64,000 nucleotides of DNA from Nepenthes gracilis (GCA_033239525.1 BSYO01000003.1:25723540-25787539), one strand, 5' to 3'; counted from the stretch's first letter, positions 1-11,224 are shown. Translations and numbers: made by a program. The notes: generated by a model not told the origin, from the sequence alone.

Positions 1-145
1 GCGATACACTTGAAGAGTAATACCAACAAATTCACACACCATTAAGCAATACACTTAATCAAATATCAGTTAACTATCCGAAAAAATTTTAGATAAAAGA
101 AAGGACGTAAAAATCGAAATGCCACGAATTCAAAGAGAGAAAGAC

Positions 146-417
146 CCGCGGACAGTGCGCCAGAAGATCTTAGCGGGAGCACGGAAGTGAATAGGGCCAT
201 GAGAGGGCTTGGTGTTCATGCGCTTGCGGAGGAAACGGAGGAACTTCATCTTCTGGCGGACAAGACCGCCAGAGAGGGCGATCTCCTCACACCTCACCAC
301 TACGACGCGCTGGCCGCTCAGCAGCTCCTTCGCGACGATGGAAGCCAACCTTCCGAGCATGTGGTGTCTGGCATCGATCACCACCTTCCGCGCCATTATT
401 CCTGATCCCGACACCAT
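146..417 (-). CDS. RPL13A: 60S ribosomal protein L13a (uL13), first exon, gene cut by window edge
   Basis: This encodes the N-terminal 90 residues of cytosolic large-subunit ribosomal protein uL13. The protein begins MVSGSGI and contains family landmarks such as [34 protein letters not shown] and [13 protein letters not shown], which I recognise from plant L13a. The ATG (415-417) gives the normal plant N-terminus. The exon runs to 146 and ends CGC-GG before a GT donor at 145-144, splitting a Gly codon. Reading on past the donor gives four foreign residues and a stop, as expected for intron sequence. The remaining exons, encoding roughly the C-terminal half, lie left of the window, so 1-145 is intron. 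Upstream (higher coordinates) lie a telo-box and site II motifs typical of ribosomal-protein promoters. No frameshift or odd residue is seen in the visible part. Confidence 0.93.
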
Positions 418-490
418 TTCTTCCCACCTTTCTTTCTCTCTGCCACCTCTTCCTTGGTTCCACCTCAGATGCGAATGGGATATGAAAAGC

Positions 491-585
491 TAGGGTTTTA
501 GAATGGCCTTGATCTGGGCGGATTTGGTTCGGCTTAATCGGGTCTCCGGGTTGGCCTGACAACAAGCCCATGTTAACCGTGGGCT
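491..585 (-). promoter_or_regulatory. Telo-box and site II elements upstream of RPL13A
   Basis: Read on the minus strand, 498-491 is AAACCCTA, the plant interstitial telomere motif (telo-box), about 75 bases upstream of the L13a ATG. TGGGCT site II motifs follow at 570-565 (minus) and 580-585 (plus). Telo-box plus TGGGCY site II elements, bound by Myb-like and TCP factors, are known hallmarks of plant ribosomal-protein and other growth-related promoters. The motifs are seen directly; their use here is inferred from position. Confidence 0.7.
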
Positions 586-600
586 TCAATCATTTCTTGC

Positions 601-891
601 CCACTTATAAAATTCACGTGATGCACTGAATTTTAACAACAGTCAAATTATTTTAAATTCGATTTATATATTTAATCTTATATTATATTATAGACAATTT
701 TTATAATTTAAAATTATAATTATATGATAATAATTTTAATAATTCAGTAAAGATTAATCTAAAAATATCTTGGCTTTTTATAACTTTTTTTTAATTTTAT
801 TGAGAACTATTTTAAATCTTATTTTATGTTCTTAGTTTAGTATTTATTTTATTTAAGATAAAATTTCAACCTAATGGCATGTAAAATTTTA
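601..891. other. AT-rich spacer, no gene
   Basis: Very AT-rich DNA between the L13a promoter and the first MITE copy. I see no ORF of interest, RNA gene or repeat. Confidence 0.6.
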
Positions 892-1253
892 GCCTTACGT
901 TTGGTTGAAGGGAATAAAAATTTTATTTTCTTCTTATTTCTTAAGAATAGATATTCCTCCATTTGATTATAATTTAATCAAAAAAAATATTTTTATAAGA
1001 ATATTTATTCTCATAAATATCAAAATAATTATTTCATTGTATTTATTATTATTATTATTATTATCATTATCACTATTTTTATTTTATTTATCATACTATT
1101 CTACAAACTAAATAATATAATATTAATTTTTATCTTATTCTATTTTAATAATCAAATATGATAATAATAATTTTAAATTTATTCATATTTTATTCTATTT
1201 CCTAGAAATAATTATTTAATTTTTATATTATTTTATTCTAACTACTAAATGTA
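892..1253 (+). mobile_element. Tourist/Harbinger-like MITE, copy 1
   Basis: This AT-rich, non-coding element starts with a CGTTTGGTTGAAGGGAATA motif and ends with an inverted counterpart (CTACTAAATGTA). It carries a TTA-type microsatellite in its middle (about 1045-1065). It has the same design as the better preserved copies at 37075-37608 and 42125-42606. The exact ends and target duplication are unclear in this copy; a TTA at 889-891 is a possible left flank. Confidence 0.55.
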
Positions 1254-1258
1254 TCAAA

Positions 1259-1519
1259 AAGACTTGAAAATATAATAATTAGAATACTATTTATAATATT
1301 TTTTATATTGTGTGCATTAAAATTTGCACTAAAATAAAATCAGAAAATAAAAGTTGAAAATTATTTTGGGATGGTTGCTAATATTAATATTATATTTAAT
1401 TATTGAAATAAAAGAAAGTAAATTTAAAAATAAAAAATTTTTAAAAAACAAAATAATTTAGCCCATGATCGACTAAACTTTCGGATTAATATTTTATTTT
1501 TCACGATTAGTCACTTTGA
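1259..1519 (+). repeat. Direct repeat A, left copy
   Basis: About 250 bases nearly identical to 2250-2493. A long shared stretch includes a block starting TATTGTGTGCATTAAAATTT and one containing TTTGGGATGGTTGCTAATA. The two copies flank a GC-richer LTR-like segment. The left copy has a few extra bases near 1463-1475. Confidence 0.85.
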
Positions 1520-1543
1520 AATAAATATTGAAAAATCGATATT

Positions 1544-2249
1544 TGTTGGGGAAGACGTCGATTTTTTCAATCTCCCGTTGCCCACGGGGCACTCCAAAAA
1601 AAAATACACAAAAGGAAAGTGGACAACTTTGAAAGCCGCTGACCGCCGTGGAAGGAAACTATCTTGGTCCATTTGGCAACTGGCATCAGCTCTGAAATGC
1701 AGGCCAACCAAGAATCACGCAGGGATCACTCCTTCCAATTGAGGGAGATCACCCTGTCAACCATAAATAAGCCCTTGAATTCTCATTCAGGGCACGCTAT
1801 CTGTTACTCGAACTTTTACTAAAGCTACCTGCTACTCACGCAAGTTTTTACTCACACAATGCCCACAACGACAACAGAGACGTATTTACAATTCTCTACT
1901 CTCTGCTGTCACTCGAAATATCCAAGGCATACAACGTACTCCTGACAGCCGTTTACTGCCTCCCCCACCATCCAAATTCAAGAAAACGGTGTTGTCTCCC
2001 TTTCATCTGGAGATACACACACTCTTGTTCTCTCTCTCTCTTTCAATTCTCAGTTTCAGTAACTTTCTCATATTTCGAAGACTATTTACTGACTTGAGCG
2101 TTGGAGTATTTTCAATAGGATAATTTCCTACCGACACACTGACTTCTTGTTCTTTTTAGTGGTTGCAGGATCCAAACTCAGTGAACGGAGCCGGAACCAC
2201 GACAAGCGGATCAGTCGAAATTTGTTTGAAGTTCGAATCCAATGACGCA
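1544..2249 (+). repeat. LTR-like segment (probable gypsy solo LTR)
   Basis: This 706-base segment starts TGTTGGGGAAG and ends GACGCA (TG...CA) and is clearly richer in GC than its flanks. It has a TATA-like CCATAAATAAG at 1761-1771, a CT-rich tract near 2030-2045, and an ACTTGAGCGTTGGAGT stretch (about 2091-2106) followed by GGTTGCAGGATCC. That layout resembles the R-U5 part of plant Ty3/gypsy LTRs. The flanking 5-mers (ATATT and TCAAA) do not match, so a simple insertion is not proven; the flanking direct repeats suggest rearrangement. Confidence 0.5.
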
Positions 2250-2493
2250 TCAAAAATATAATAATTAGAATACTATTTGTAGTATTTTTTATATTGTGTG
2301 CATTAAAATTTGCACTAAAATAAAATCAGAAAATAAAAGTTGAAAATTATTTTGGGATGGTTGCTAATATTAATATTATATTTAATTATTGAAATAGAAG
2401 AAAGTAAAATTAAAATAATTATTTTTTAAAAAATAAAATAATTTAGTTATAAACTTTGGGATTAATATTTTATTTTTTGATTAGTCACTTTGA
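2250..2493 (+). repeat. Direct repeat A, right copy
   Basis: Near-identical partner of 1259-1519, in the same orientation, starting directly after the CA end of the LTR-like segment. Small indels separate the copies, for example at the run of A's near 2425-2445. Confidence 0.85.
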
Positions 2494-5400
2494 GTATATA
2501 AAATTGAATTAGATATTAATTTTTTAATATTTAATACATGATAATTATAAAAAACATAACAAATAAATTAGTATAAGATAATTTTTATCATTAAATAAAT
2601 AAATAATATTCTAATATATATTAAAAATTTTCAATAGACCTATTCAAAATCAAGTCACATAATTTACTTGGACTTATCGATATAAAATATCATAGAATTT
2701 TGTCAAGATATTTTAATATTATTGACAAATATAATCAATAAGTATTAGCCTGATTATTTTTTAGATATAGTACGATTATTTATAAAAGTAACCGATTTGA
2801 ATAGACACAACCCAAATTAAAGTTTTTTTATAAACTATTTTTTATTTTAAATAAATGCAAGGTTTAAAAATGTATTTCATAATATTATATATTTGTATAA
2901 ATAATAATTTTTATATAAAGATTATTCATTTAAATATATATTTAGGCATATCTTCGTATAATTAATAATTCTTATATAAATATTTTTATTTAAATATATA
3001 ATTAGATGATATTTTAATCTATATATTATAATTTTAAAAAGATATTTTATATTTTAATTATTTTTTATATATTTATGAATTTTGAAAGACAAATACTTAC
3101 AAATAAAAAATCTATATCCCAGCTAAAACCAATCATGTTTAGATTATGAATATATTTGGGGCTACTATGATATAACGATCACAGATTTTTATCTAAATCT
3201 GATTTATATTCAACGCAAATTTAATTTTAGCTAGATCTACTTTTAGGTAATAGTGAATAAAAATTAATCTTAAAATAATTAGTTCTTAATAATTAAGAAT
3301 AAAAAATGATAGGTTGTTAATATTTTTTTATTAATTATTTTGAATAAATAATAGCTTTTTCAGAATTATTATTTTTACTACTAAAATAATCAAATGGTAA
3401 AATAAAAATTTTATCAAAAATAAAATAGGAATACAATTTTTATTCAATTTTACCAAATGGACCATAATACCTTTTGGCCAAGATTTCTTTGGAATAATTG
3501 TTTAATTTGTCCACCAACTTATCTTATTATTACTATTGTTATTGTTATATAACCCTCATTTATCATTATATTTTATCTGTTAAAAATACTATTATTCACT
3601 ATATTTTAAAATTCTCACACAAAACATAATATGTATTTACTAATTTGTTAAAATATATTAAATGATACAAATTGTACTTATGGGTTTCTAATATCTAAAT
3701 TATTAAATAAATTAGAAAATCACCTTATATAAGTGTCTATTTTGTAACAGGTCCAATTTTATTACTTAAAATCTAAATCTTGTGTACCATAATAAATAGT
3801 ATGATATTGAATTTATTTCTCAATATATCATCAGATACTAAAATTAATAATTTTTTTATTTGAATTTGAAAGATACGTATAAATAAGTATAAGAATACAA
3901 GTGAACGGGAACTGTGCATTTTTTTTTTTTTGGAAGATTGTGCTCATTAGAGTGCACTTAGTTAAAATAGTGGTTTTGGGAGTGATACATTTTATATAGG
4001 AGAGTGACTGACTTTACAATCTGTTTTACTTTGTTTGTTTGTCGTCCGTCTAACTGACGGTACTTCCATTTTGTGGGGATAAGCTATATTTATAATAAGG
4101 GGGTTATCGTTTTGCTAGTAGACCCCTAATTCAATATATGGGCGTTACATCTCTATATTTTTTATGGGTGTTATTTATACATGTAACTGCTACTTTCAAT
4201 TGATAGTAGGACTGTACGATATTTGACCATTGGTTTGGTATAATATCCATCCGAAACTATCCATTCACTGTCAATTATTACTCATTCAATAATTGGTGGT
4301 TCGGGTTGTGTCTATTAGATCATTCGTTGCATTATTTTGCCGTATAAGTTCAGAAGATTTTCAATTAGGATGTCACTACTTGGACATTTTGCCTTTCATT
4401 GTTTTGGGTTTTAGGCCAGCTCATATACTGCCATACCCATCATGTATATTTTATTAAATAATGTGTTGTCTTTTTGTATAAGGTATTTTATAGAAAAATA
4501 TCATAGAATCGGATATTTTTATTATCTCAATAAGAAAATTTCTCCTGTCATAGGTAGATATACTGAGAGATAATTTTTTATCATTAAATATGAAAGTAAT
4601 TTTTAGATTCAATAGAATATGGCTTTGGTTAACTTTTGATTTTTTTATTTCAGTGATTCATCCATAAATTACATACACAATATTTTTGTATAAATTTTGT
4701 GACTCTCATCAAAATAACTAAATAAAGAGGAAATAATATTATTTTTTTAAAAGAAAGTAAAAAGCATTAATTTAAATATATTATTAATATATAATTTATA
4801 TTATTAATTTATAAAAAATAATACGTAACTTAACTATATATAAAATAAGTTTATATATCATAGAAAATACACAAAATTATTAAGAAAATATTTAGCCATT
4901 AGAAAAGTAAACTAGGGGCTCAACTCGACAGAGTTGGAGCACTTCCCTATTTGATCATTGAATGAAAATTTAACCGTTTATTTTGGGTGATTTTTTTTTT
5001 TTACAATATAAAAATTTTAATATTTTTAATATTTTATATTTTTTAAAATAATCTATTTCATAATTTTTTAACCATATAAAATAAAAATCATTTATTTTTT
5101 AAATATCTTATGAATCTCTGTATACTTAGTCAATCAATGTTAGTAAGTTTGTACTAATTTATCAAGTAATATGCTTTTACAAATAATAAAATAAAATATT
5201 TATATAAAATTAAAAGCTTGATAAAGGCAAATATACAGTGAATTTAAATAATCACTAATTAAAAATTTGATAACTAAAATGAAAAAGAAGCCTAAATAAA
5301 AAGATTATTTTAACTTTTAATTTAATTTAAACAATTTAAATTCAAATTATCGAATTAATGATTTTTTTAAATAACCCTTAACAAGACTAGCCAACGGTTG

Positions 5401-5800
5401 GTAGGTTCACCAACCTCGAATCCACTCTACTTTAAGCCGCTCACCGTTTTTCTTAATTTTTTTTTTTTTTTTCCCTTTAAAATTTAAGTTGAATTTTAAA
5501 TATATAATTTCGTTTATAATATTGATAACATTAGATAAGTCTAAATTATATTAATAATAAGAATTAAATTTATAATCATAAAATAAATTATAATAATCTT
5601 AAATCATTATTAAATCATCCTTACAAATTATTAATATGTATAAATAAATTGATCGAGTCATTGTTTATTATTTAATATAAAAACTGTAAAAAATTTATTA
5701 TTATTATTATATAATTACATAATTTTTCAAAATGGATGAAATTTGTAACTATTTATATAATTCACCTTACCAAAAAAAGAAAAAAAACTATAATTATGAT
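2494..5800. other. Long AT-rich intergenic region
   Basis: I find no gene. The stretch is low-complexity AT-rich DNA with poly-A and poly-T runs (for example 3920-3930 and 5459-5472). A weak MITE-like end may lie around 3330-3475, with inverted TTTTATC...ACCAAATGGACC features. Nothing else could be supported. Confidence 0.6.
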
Positions 5801-5867
5801 TTCAACGCCGTAATTTAACCTAACAACTGGGAAGCCTTAATTTTCAATTCATCTATCTTCCTCACCA

Positions 5868-6024
5868 CCTACATAACTCTCTCTCTCTCTCTCTCGGTTC
5901 GCACTTCCTACCAAATGTTCCAAATCTAATACTGAGCCGGGAGAGTGACGGTAGCGGATCTGAATTTCCGGCAGTCGAAGACATCGAGCGCTAAGACTTT
6001 CTACTCATTCAAAATCATCCATCA
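5868..6024 (+). promoter_or_regulatory. CT-repeat leader of the cytochrome b5 gene
   Basis: A (CT)n tract at about 5877-5894 lies roughly 130 bases upstream of the cytochrome b5 ATG. Plant promoters and 5' UTRs often carry such Y-patch or GAGA-type repeats near the transcription start. I see no clear TATA box at the usual distance. The assignment is positional. Confidence 0.45.
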
Positions 6025-9000
6025 ATGGGTGGCGAATCCAAGGTTTATACTTTGGCAGAGGTTGCTGAGCATAACACCTCTAAGGACTGCTGGCTCGTTA
6101 TTGGCGGCAAGGTTAATTTCCTCCGTTCTCTTTTATCATGATCCGTTTGATTATTTATTTCTTGTTTGTCGTTTTTTTTTCTTGTAACATCGCATCCGTG
6201 TTGGTTCGATCTGTCAGAAATTTCACTGTAATTGTAATCTATTTGCGGGATTGATTTGCTTTTCCATTAGCATTTGCGGATCTTTGTTTATTTTACACTA
6301 TTATAGGGCTTCTTTTGAACGAACATTCGATTTGTTCCGATCTAAACACTCTCAGGTGCGGTTACGTGGTATCGAGTTTTTATTTTAAAGATAAAAAAAG
6401 TGGCGGTGACATGTGGAATTTCTAGGACTATACCTGCGTACTCGTTTAGCAAAGTTGTAATTTGAAAGATTTGATCTTTCATTTTCGAAAATGATTTCTT
6501 AAAAGTTGGGAATATACGGATGCAAAGTGAGTAGATTTCGTGGCTTTTCTCATGTTAATATACTCCTATATCATTTCTTCATATACTCAGTAATATGTTT
6601 GGCTGGTTGAAATAAAATTCTATTCCCACTTTATTATTAATAAAATTCTTATTTTTATATTTGGTCATTTTATTATACGAAATAACTATTTTAAAAAAAT
6701 AAATATTTTTTAAAATTAAAAACTAAAAAATACCAAGTTTTTGGTATTATTTATTTATTTATCCAAGAAATAATATTCCTAAAAATATTACTATTTTACC
6801 CCTCAATGTTCATACCATTTTACCCCATTCTATTGTATTCGAAACCCTACCGCATGTGCCTCCTTTGTTTTCTCTCCAACCGTTCATCCCTCTATTTGTT
6901 TTGGCATGTTTGATTGATGAGAATATAAATTTTATTGCTACCTTATTACCAATGAAATTTTTATTCTTATATTTGGTTCATTTTTTACACAGAATAATTA
7001 TTTCTTAAGGAATAAATATTCCTCCAACTGAATGAATAAAAAATATCAAGTTTTCTTATGTATTTTTTATTCATTGTATTTAAGGAATAATTATTTTCAT
7101 AATTATCACTGTTTTTTCCCTCGTCTTTTTATCCTTCATTTGAAACCCTAGCTGCTTCCTCATTTGTCTTTCGTCTCTCAGCCATTCGTCACTCTTTTCT
7201 TTTTTGATTCAATGCCATCCGAATTCGAGACCACCGCCCTCATGCAAAAATCCCTCCTGTACAACGGCAAATCCGAACGTAAAGACAAGTTTGACCTGGA
7301 CTGCAACCTGTACTCATCTAACCAATTCCGAATGTATGAGTTTAAGGTCCATTGCTGCACCCACAACTGCTGCCACGATTGGACCGATTGCCCATTCGCC
7401 CACTCTAGCGAGAAAGCCCGTCGGCGGGACCCGCTTAAGTACCACTACTCTGGAACCGTGTGCCCGGAGTATCGTCGAGGCTGCTGCAGCAAGGGAGATT
7501 ATTACAAGTTTTCACATGGGGTGTTTGAATGCTGGTTCCATCCAGTGACGGTACCATTCGGAGGTGTGTAAAGATGGGAAGAACCGTAAGTGGAAGGTTT
7601 GCTTTTTGCGAACTCTTCTCATGAGTTGAGAATTTTGCCTTCGCAGCAAGGAAGGCTCGGAAGCTATAGGGAGGGGAATAAGTACCAAAATTTTGCTATG
7701 CATAATATTAACAACCATTGTTGCAGGCATTGTTCATGCTTTTCAGCCTCTAGAATCTTTTTTCCTTGAATAAGGATAAAATAAATCATTAATACAAATT
7801 TTTACCATTTTTCTCATATTATTACTATATACCAAAAATTAGACCACTAATTCTCAACTTATTCATAATTATTTCAAATAAGTAATCAAATATGAAAATA
7901 AAAACTTTCAACTCTATTATCATATTATTTCATTCCCTGAGAATAATTATTCTATTTCTATTTTATTCTATTTTAGTAACCAAACATACTGAAAAAGTTT
8001 TAAAAGGATTACCATTATTAATTTTTTCATGGGAACGGGAAAAAAGTACAGTAAAGGTTCCTAGCACATGGTCTAAAAGGTAAAAAAGAAAGAAGAAGAA
8101 GAAATAAGAACGAAGAGAGAAAAAAAATGTTAAAATGAGGACATCTGTGCTATTATCTAAACAGCAACATCAGAATCCGAAGAAAAGCTCATAGTTGTAG
8201 GCTTTTAGAGAAGTGCTTTTGTTATTGTTATTATAACACGAATGACACTTTTTTCAAGAGCCAAACTGTTGGGGATCACTCCGGTGAATAAGTTCTTGTG
8301 ATTGAAGAATTTGGGCGGAGCACGAATGTGCTGTTTCATTCAGGAAAGAAACTCCGGTCAACATAATTGACCGGATTGACGGTCAACATTACCGGCAAAC
8401 AATGTTGACCGGTATGGAGGTTAAGTAGACCAGATTCACTGAGAGATTTCAGACGGGCAAAGTTCAGATGGTCAACAAGGGTGTTGACCGGTCTCATGGA
8501 GAACGCGGACGTCCAACGGTTGGCCGCCCTCCAGGAAATCCAGAATAACGCCAACTCAGCAGATTTTCTGGAGATACGTGATATCAGACGGTTATGCAGG
8601 AGCCGTTTTTGACAGGGAATATTCATATTGTTGGAAAGGACTAATTCTGTCCTTTTCTGTATGGAATATTGCCCCAAATCTTTCAGTGTGTGGTTCTTGA
8701 TATTAAAAGCAAGTATTGTGACTTGCTATAAGTGTGCGTGGGAGATAGTTTTTTTTGTGAGGCCAAGTGCCAGAGAGAGCGTGAGGAAAAACGGTGAATG
8801 GAGGAGAAACTGTAAGCAACCGTGCGTGTGTTGCTGTTGCTCTGTTCTTCAATTTTTTCTTTATTCTCTACTGTGTAACGGGGAAATTCATTCCCAAATC
8901 TCTCACATAGTGAAATATGTTCAGTTGACGGATTGTCCTATGGGTTTTTCTTTAATTGATAAGGGTTTTCCACGTAAAAATTCTGGTGTTCATTATTCTT

Positions 9001-11224
9001 CTTCATTCATATTCCTTACTGTGTTATTCGAGCGGGAAAGTTAGGCGCCCTTTTTCCCACACAAACTAGCTTTTGGCTTTTGGGAAAGGTCAATAGCCAA
9101 AAGCCCTTTCCAATGGCACAACCAAAATGGCACTAGTCTATCAAGTTTTTGTTCTGTATTTTACCTACATCTCTTTTGTTCCTTCTGTATTTTGGGAATG
9201 GGAGTTGTTTTGGATTGATTTGAGGCATCATGGTCTTAGGTTGTGCATATTACATGTTAAATGTGATTTATGGTATTTGTGCATCCAATGTTGCTCTATT
9301 TTCAACTGCTGTAACTTGAAATTCTGTGTTCATATCTTTGAACAGGTATATGATGTCACAAAGTTCTTGGAAGACCATCCTGGTGGTGATGAGGTTCTGT
9401 TATCTGCCACAGGTACAAGGTGACACATCACGCATCATAACTTTCCTGTTACTTATGAGCAACATAATAGTTTCTGGTGTTTTTTTTCCATCAAAAACTT
9501 ATTTATATATATATATTGTGAGAGAGATGTAGCAATGTCAACATATTTTGATACCCAATGCTTCATATCAAGTATAAACCTTGTTCATGGAGAGAGCATC
9601 AGTTCTGGAAGTAGGAATAAAAATGGCTGATTTCTCTGCATGTTCTTTACTGCAAAGATTATGGCAATTTACAGACCTGACCTGAGGATTAGTTAAAATT
9701 GAAACTAGATATGGGGACTTTTAGTTTACCAAACGGGGGCTTAGCACTTAGCAATATAAGGGAATTTTTATACTCTCTTGACTTAGGGCTTAAGATTATT
9801 ATGGGGTGATTATAACGGCATGCAAATGTCTTTCCACCATTATTGTTGGGCCACCTTGTTGCTATGTTGTTTTCTGATTCAAAGCTACTGTTTACCTTTT
9901 AAGGGGAGAAATCAATCATACTAATATTTATTTATGGATTTGGGATCTTTTTAAGTATTGAAACTGGAAAACATGTGGGCAAGACTGGACAGTGCTCCTA
10001 TATGTTGGTCTAATGTAGTGAGCCATTGAATCTGATGATACATCTGTCATCATGTTACATGATATGGGCAGGATTTATTTTACCTTTGTTGAGAAAATGA
10101 TGCATCTTGTTTGGTAATTCTCTACGTTAACATTAGTGTTGCTATCTACATCAATTTTACTTCTCTCATTATGTAAATTATGTATGCAATGAAGGGGTAA
10201 GGTTATGTGCATCTTACCCAGCTTAGAACTTGCAATAAAGAAGCCTTGTATACCAGGGGATCCGTTTATAGTGGAATTGGATGAAAATTTCTGGGTCGGC
10301 ATCGATCGCTAATATACTGGACAATATGTATTGGTATCATGTATATTGAAAGGAAAAAAATATATGAAAATCATAAGTTGATAAGATTGTATCGAATGAT
10401 ATATTAGCCAAATATCAATCGTTGATTGATATATTGCAATATTGTTGTGAAATCTGCATATATTTCTATCGAGGGCCCCAATACTAATCTATATCAGCCA
10501 ATATTTATAATATCGGCCCATATTTGCATCCATGTATTATAGTGATAAGGACCAGGTTCTAGGGTCCAATGTCATGTCTAATCAACCACGAACTCATCCA
10601 CTTTCACAAGGTTTTACGTGAATATTTCCCTAAATTGCACAATATTTCCCCAAAGTGCACAATAATACTCAAAATGATTGTACATTAGATAAAGGAAATT
10701 CATCATTACACAATAACAGCATTGTGAATGGATTACACCGAACTTCCGAAGAGGATCACAGAATGACCGTGAATCAGCCAAACAATCCTCAATGTCAACC
10801 TAGTAAGAGTCAAGAAATATCTGGAAGGTTACCAAGCTCTCGAGAAGCTGACAAGTCTTTCAATCTTTCTCAATCACTCCTCATTGCCGGTCCTCAACAG
10901 GAAAAGTCACATAATTCAAGAAGTCAATACATACTTTGTGCCATTCTTATTTCTGAGAGTATATTTTTTGCAGGTAAGGATGCTACTGATGATTTTGAGG
11001 ATGTTGGCCACAGCAGCACCGCAAGGGCAATGATGGATGAATTCCTTGTCGGCAACATCAATTCAGCTACTATTCCTGCCAAGGTCACGTACACTCCGCC
11101 AAAGCAGCCACATTACAACCAAGACAAGACTCCCCAGTTCATTATAAAGGTTCTCCAGTTCCTAGTTCCCCTGCTGATATTGGGTTTGGCTGTCATCGTC
11201 CGCATCTACACCAAATCTGCCTAA
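6025..11224 (+). CDS. Cytochrome b5, tail-anchored (3 exons, 134 aa)
   Basis: Small electron carrier that receives electrons from NADH- or NADPH-dependent reductases and passes them to fatty-acid desaturases, hydroxylases and P450s on the ER face. Exons: 6025-6111, 9346-9412 and 10974-11224. All junctions are GT/AG and phases join to exactly 134 codons plus stop, the usual length of plant ER cytochrome b5. The heme-binding HPGG motif places axial His at residue 40, and FEDVGHS places the second at residue 64. A hydrophobic C-terminal anchor spans about residues 107-128 ([20 protein letters not shown]), followed by a short basic tail RIYTKSA. No N-terminal transit peptide is seen. Intron 1 (3234 bases) is swollen by a MITE-like element with a zinc-finger fragment and by a solo LTR. 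Intron 2 is 1561 bases. The gene is convergent with the NPH3-like gene downstream. It resembles the CB5-B/CB5-E type; the exact isoform is not certain. Confidence 0.95.
6594..7988 (+). mobile_element. MITE-like element with captured zinc-finger gene fragment, in CB5 intron 1
   Basis: The left end TATGTTTGG (6594-6602) is an exact inverted match of the right end CCAAACATA (7980-7988). Both terminal regions have the GGAATA/ATTCTATT-rich texture of the MITE family seen elsewhere in this window. The 5' part is present twice as a diverged tandem duplication (about 6596-6900 and 6905-7205), each copy ending in a GAAACCCTA plus CT-rich leader. Between the second 5' half and the 3' half lies a decayed tandem CCCH zinc-finger coding fragment (7212-7645). 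TAA precedes the left end, but the right flank is CTG, so no target duplication is confirmed. This is the layout expected of a gene-capturing (Pack-type) TIR element. Confidence 0.55.
7212..7645 (+). pseudogene. Arginine-rich tandem CCCH zinc-finger (TZF) gene fragment
   Basis: The translation contains the plant RR-TZF block: [10 protein letters not shown], then a first finger [10 protein letters not shown] with C-x5-H-x4-C-x3-H intact, then [22 protein letters not shown] and [10 protein letters not shown]. In the second finger (C-x7-C-x5-C-x3-H) the third Cys is replaced by Tyr. The reading frame closes at 7569-7571. Shifting frame recovers CKDGKN, and a second shift recovers a HELRILP-like tail near 7640, so at least two frameshifts follow the fingers. 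Functional family members are stress- and hormone-linked RNA-binding proteins, usually intronless and much longer. This copy starts only a short way before the domain and cannot make a normal product. It lies in sense orientation in cytochrome b5 intron 1, inside a MITE-like element. Confidence 0.85.
8267..9061 (+). mobile_element. Solo LTR with perfect 5-bp target duplication
   Basis: The segment begins TGTTGGGGATC and ends TTTTCCCACA, giving TGTTGGG...CCCACA imperfect inverted ends. It is flanked by CAAAC at 8262-8266 and again at 9062-9066, the 5-base duplication expected from LTR retrotransposon integration. Its 795 bases contain no coding domain. Features inside include a dense cluster of TTGACC/GGTCAA motifs (8356-8489), a hairpin-like GGAAAGGACTAATTCTGTCC (8634-8653) and a TATAAG at about 8729. 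It is the product of recombination between the two LTRs of a former full element in intron 1 of cytochrome b5. The terminal pattern is compatible with copia or gypsy; the lineage is not decided. Confidence 0.85.
8356..8489. promoter_or_regulatory. Cluster of W-box cores inside the solo LTR
   Basis: TTGACC or its complement GGTCAA occurs at 8356-8361, 8367-8372, 8381-8386, 8405-8410, 8470-8475 and 8484-8489, with a TTGACG at 8376-8381. TTGAC[CT] is the core bound by WRKY factors. Six copies in about 134 bases, several embedded in CCGG contexts, is far denser than expected by chance. In LTRs such motifs lie in the U3 promoter. Binding is inferred, not shown. Confidence 0.55.

Noticed and set aside
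4917..4950. tRNA-like GGGGCTCAACTCGACAGAG
   Set aside because: It is a small palindromic stretch; no T-loop sequence or acceptor stem follows.
8336..8677. 113-codon minus-strand frame
   Set aside because: Lies inside the solo LTR and has no domain; chance frame in GC-richer DNA.
10655..11224. Cytochrome b5 last exon extended to 10655 as a 189-aa protein
   Set aside because: The extra N-terminal part is intron 2 read-through; the CAG acceptor at 10971-10973 joins in phase with exon 2 and gives a normal 134-aa protein.
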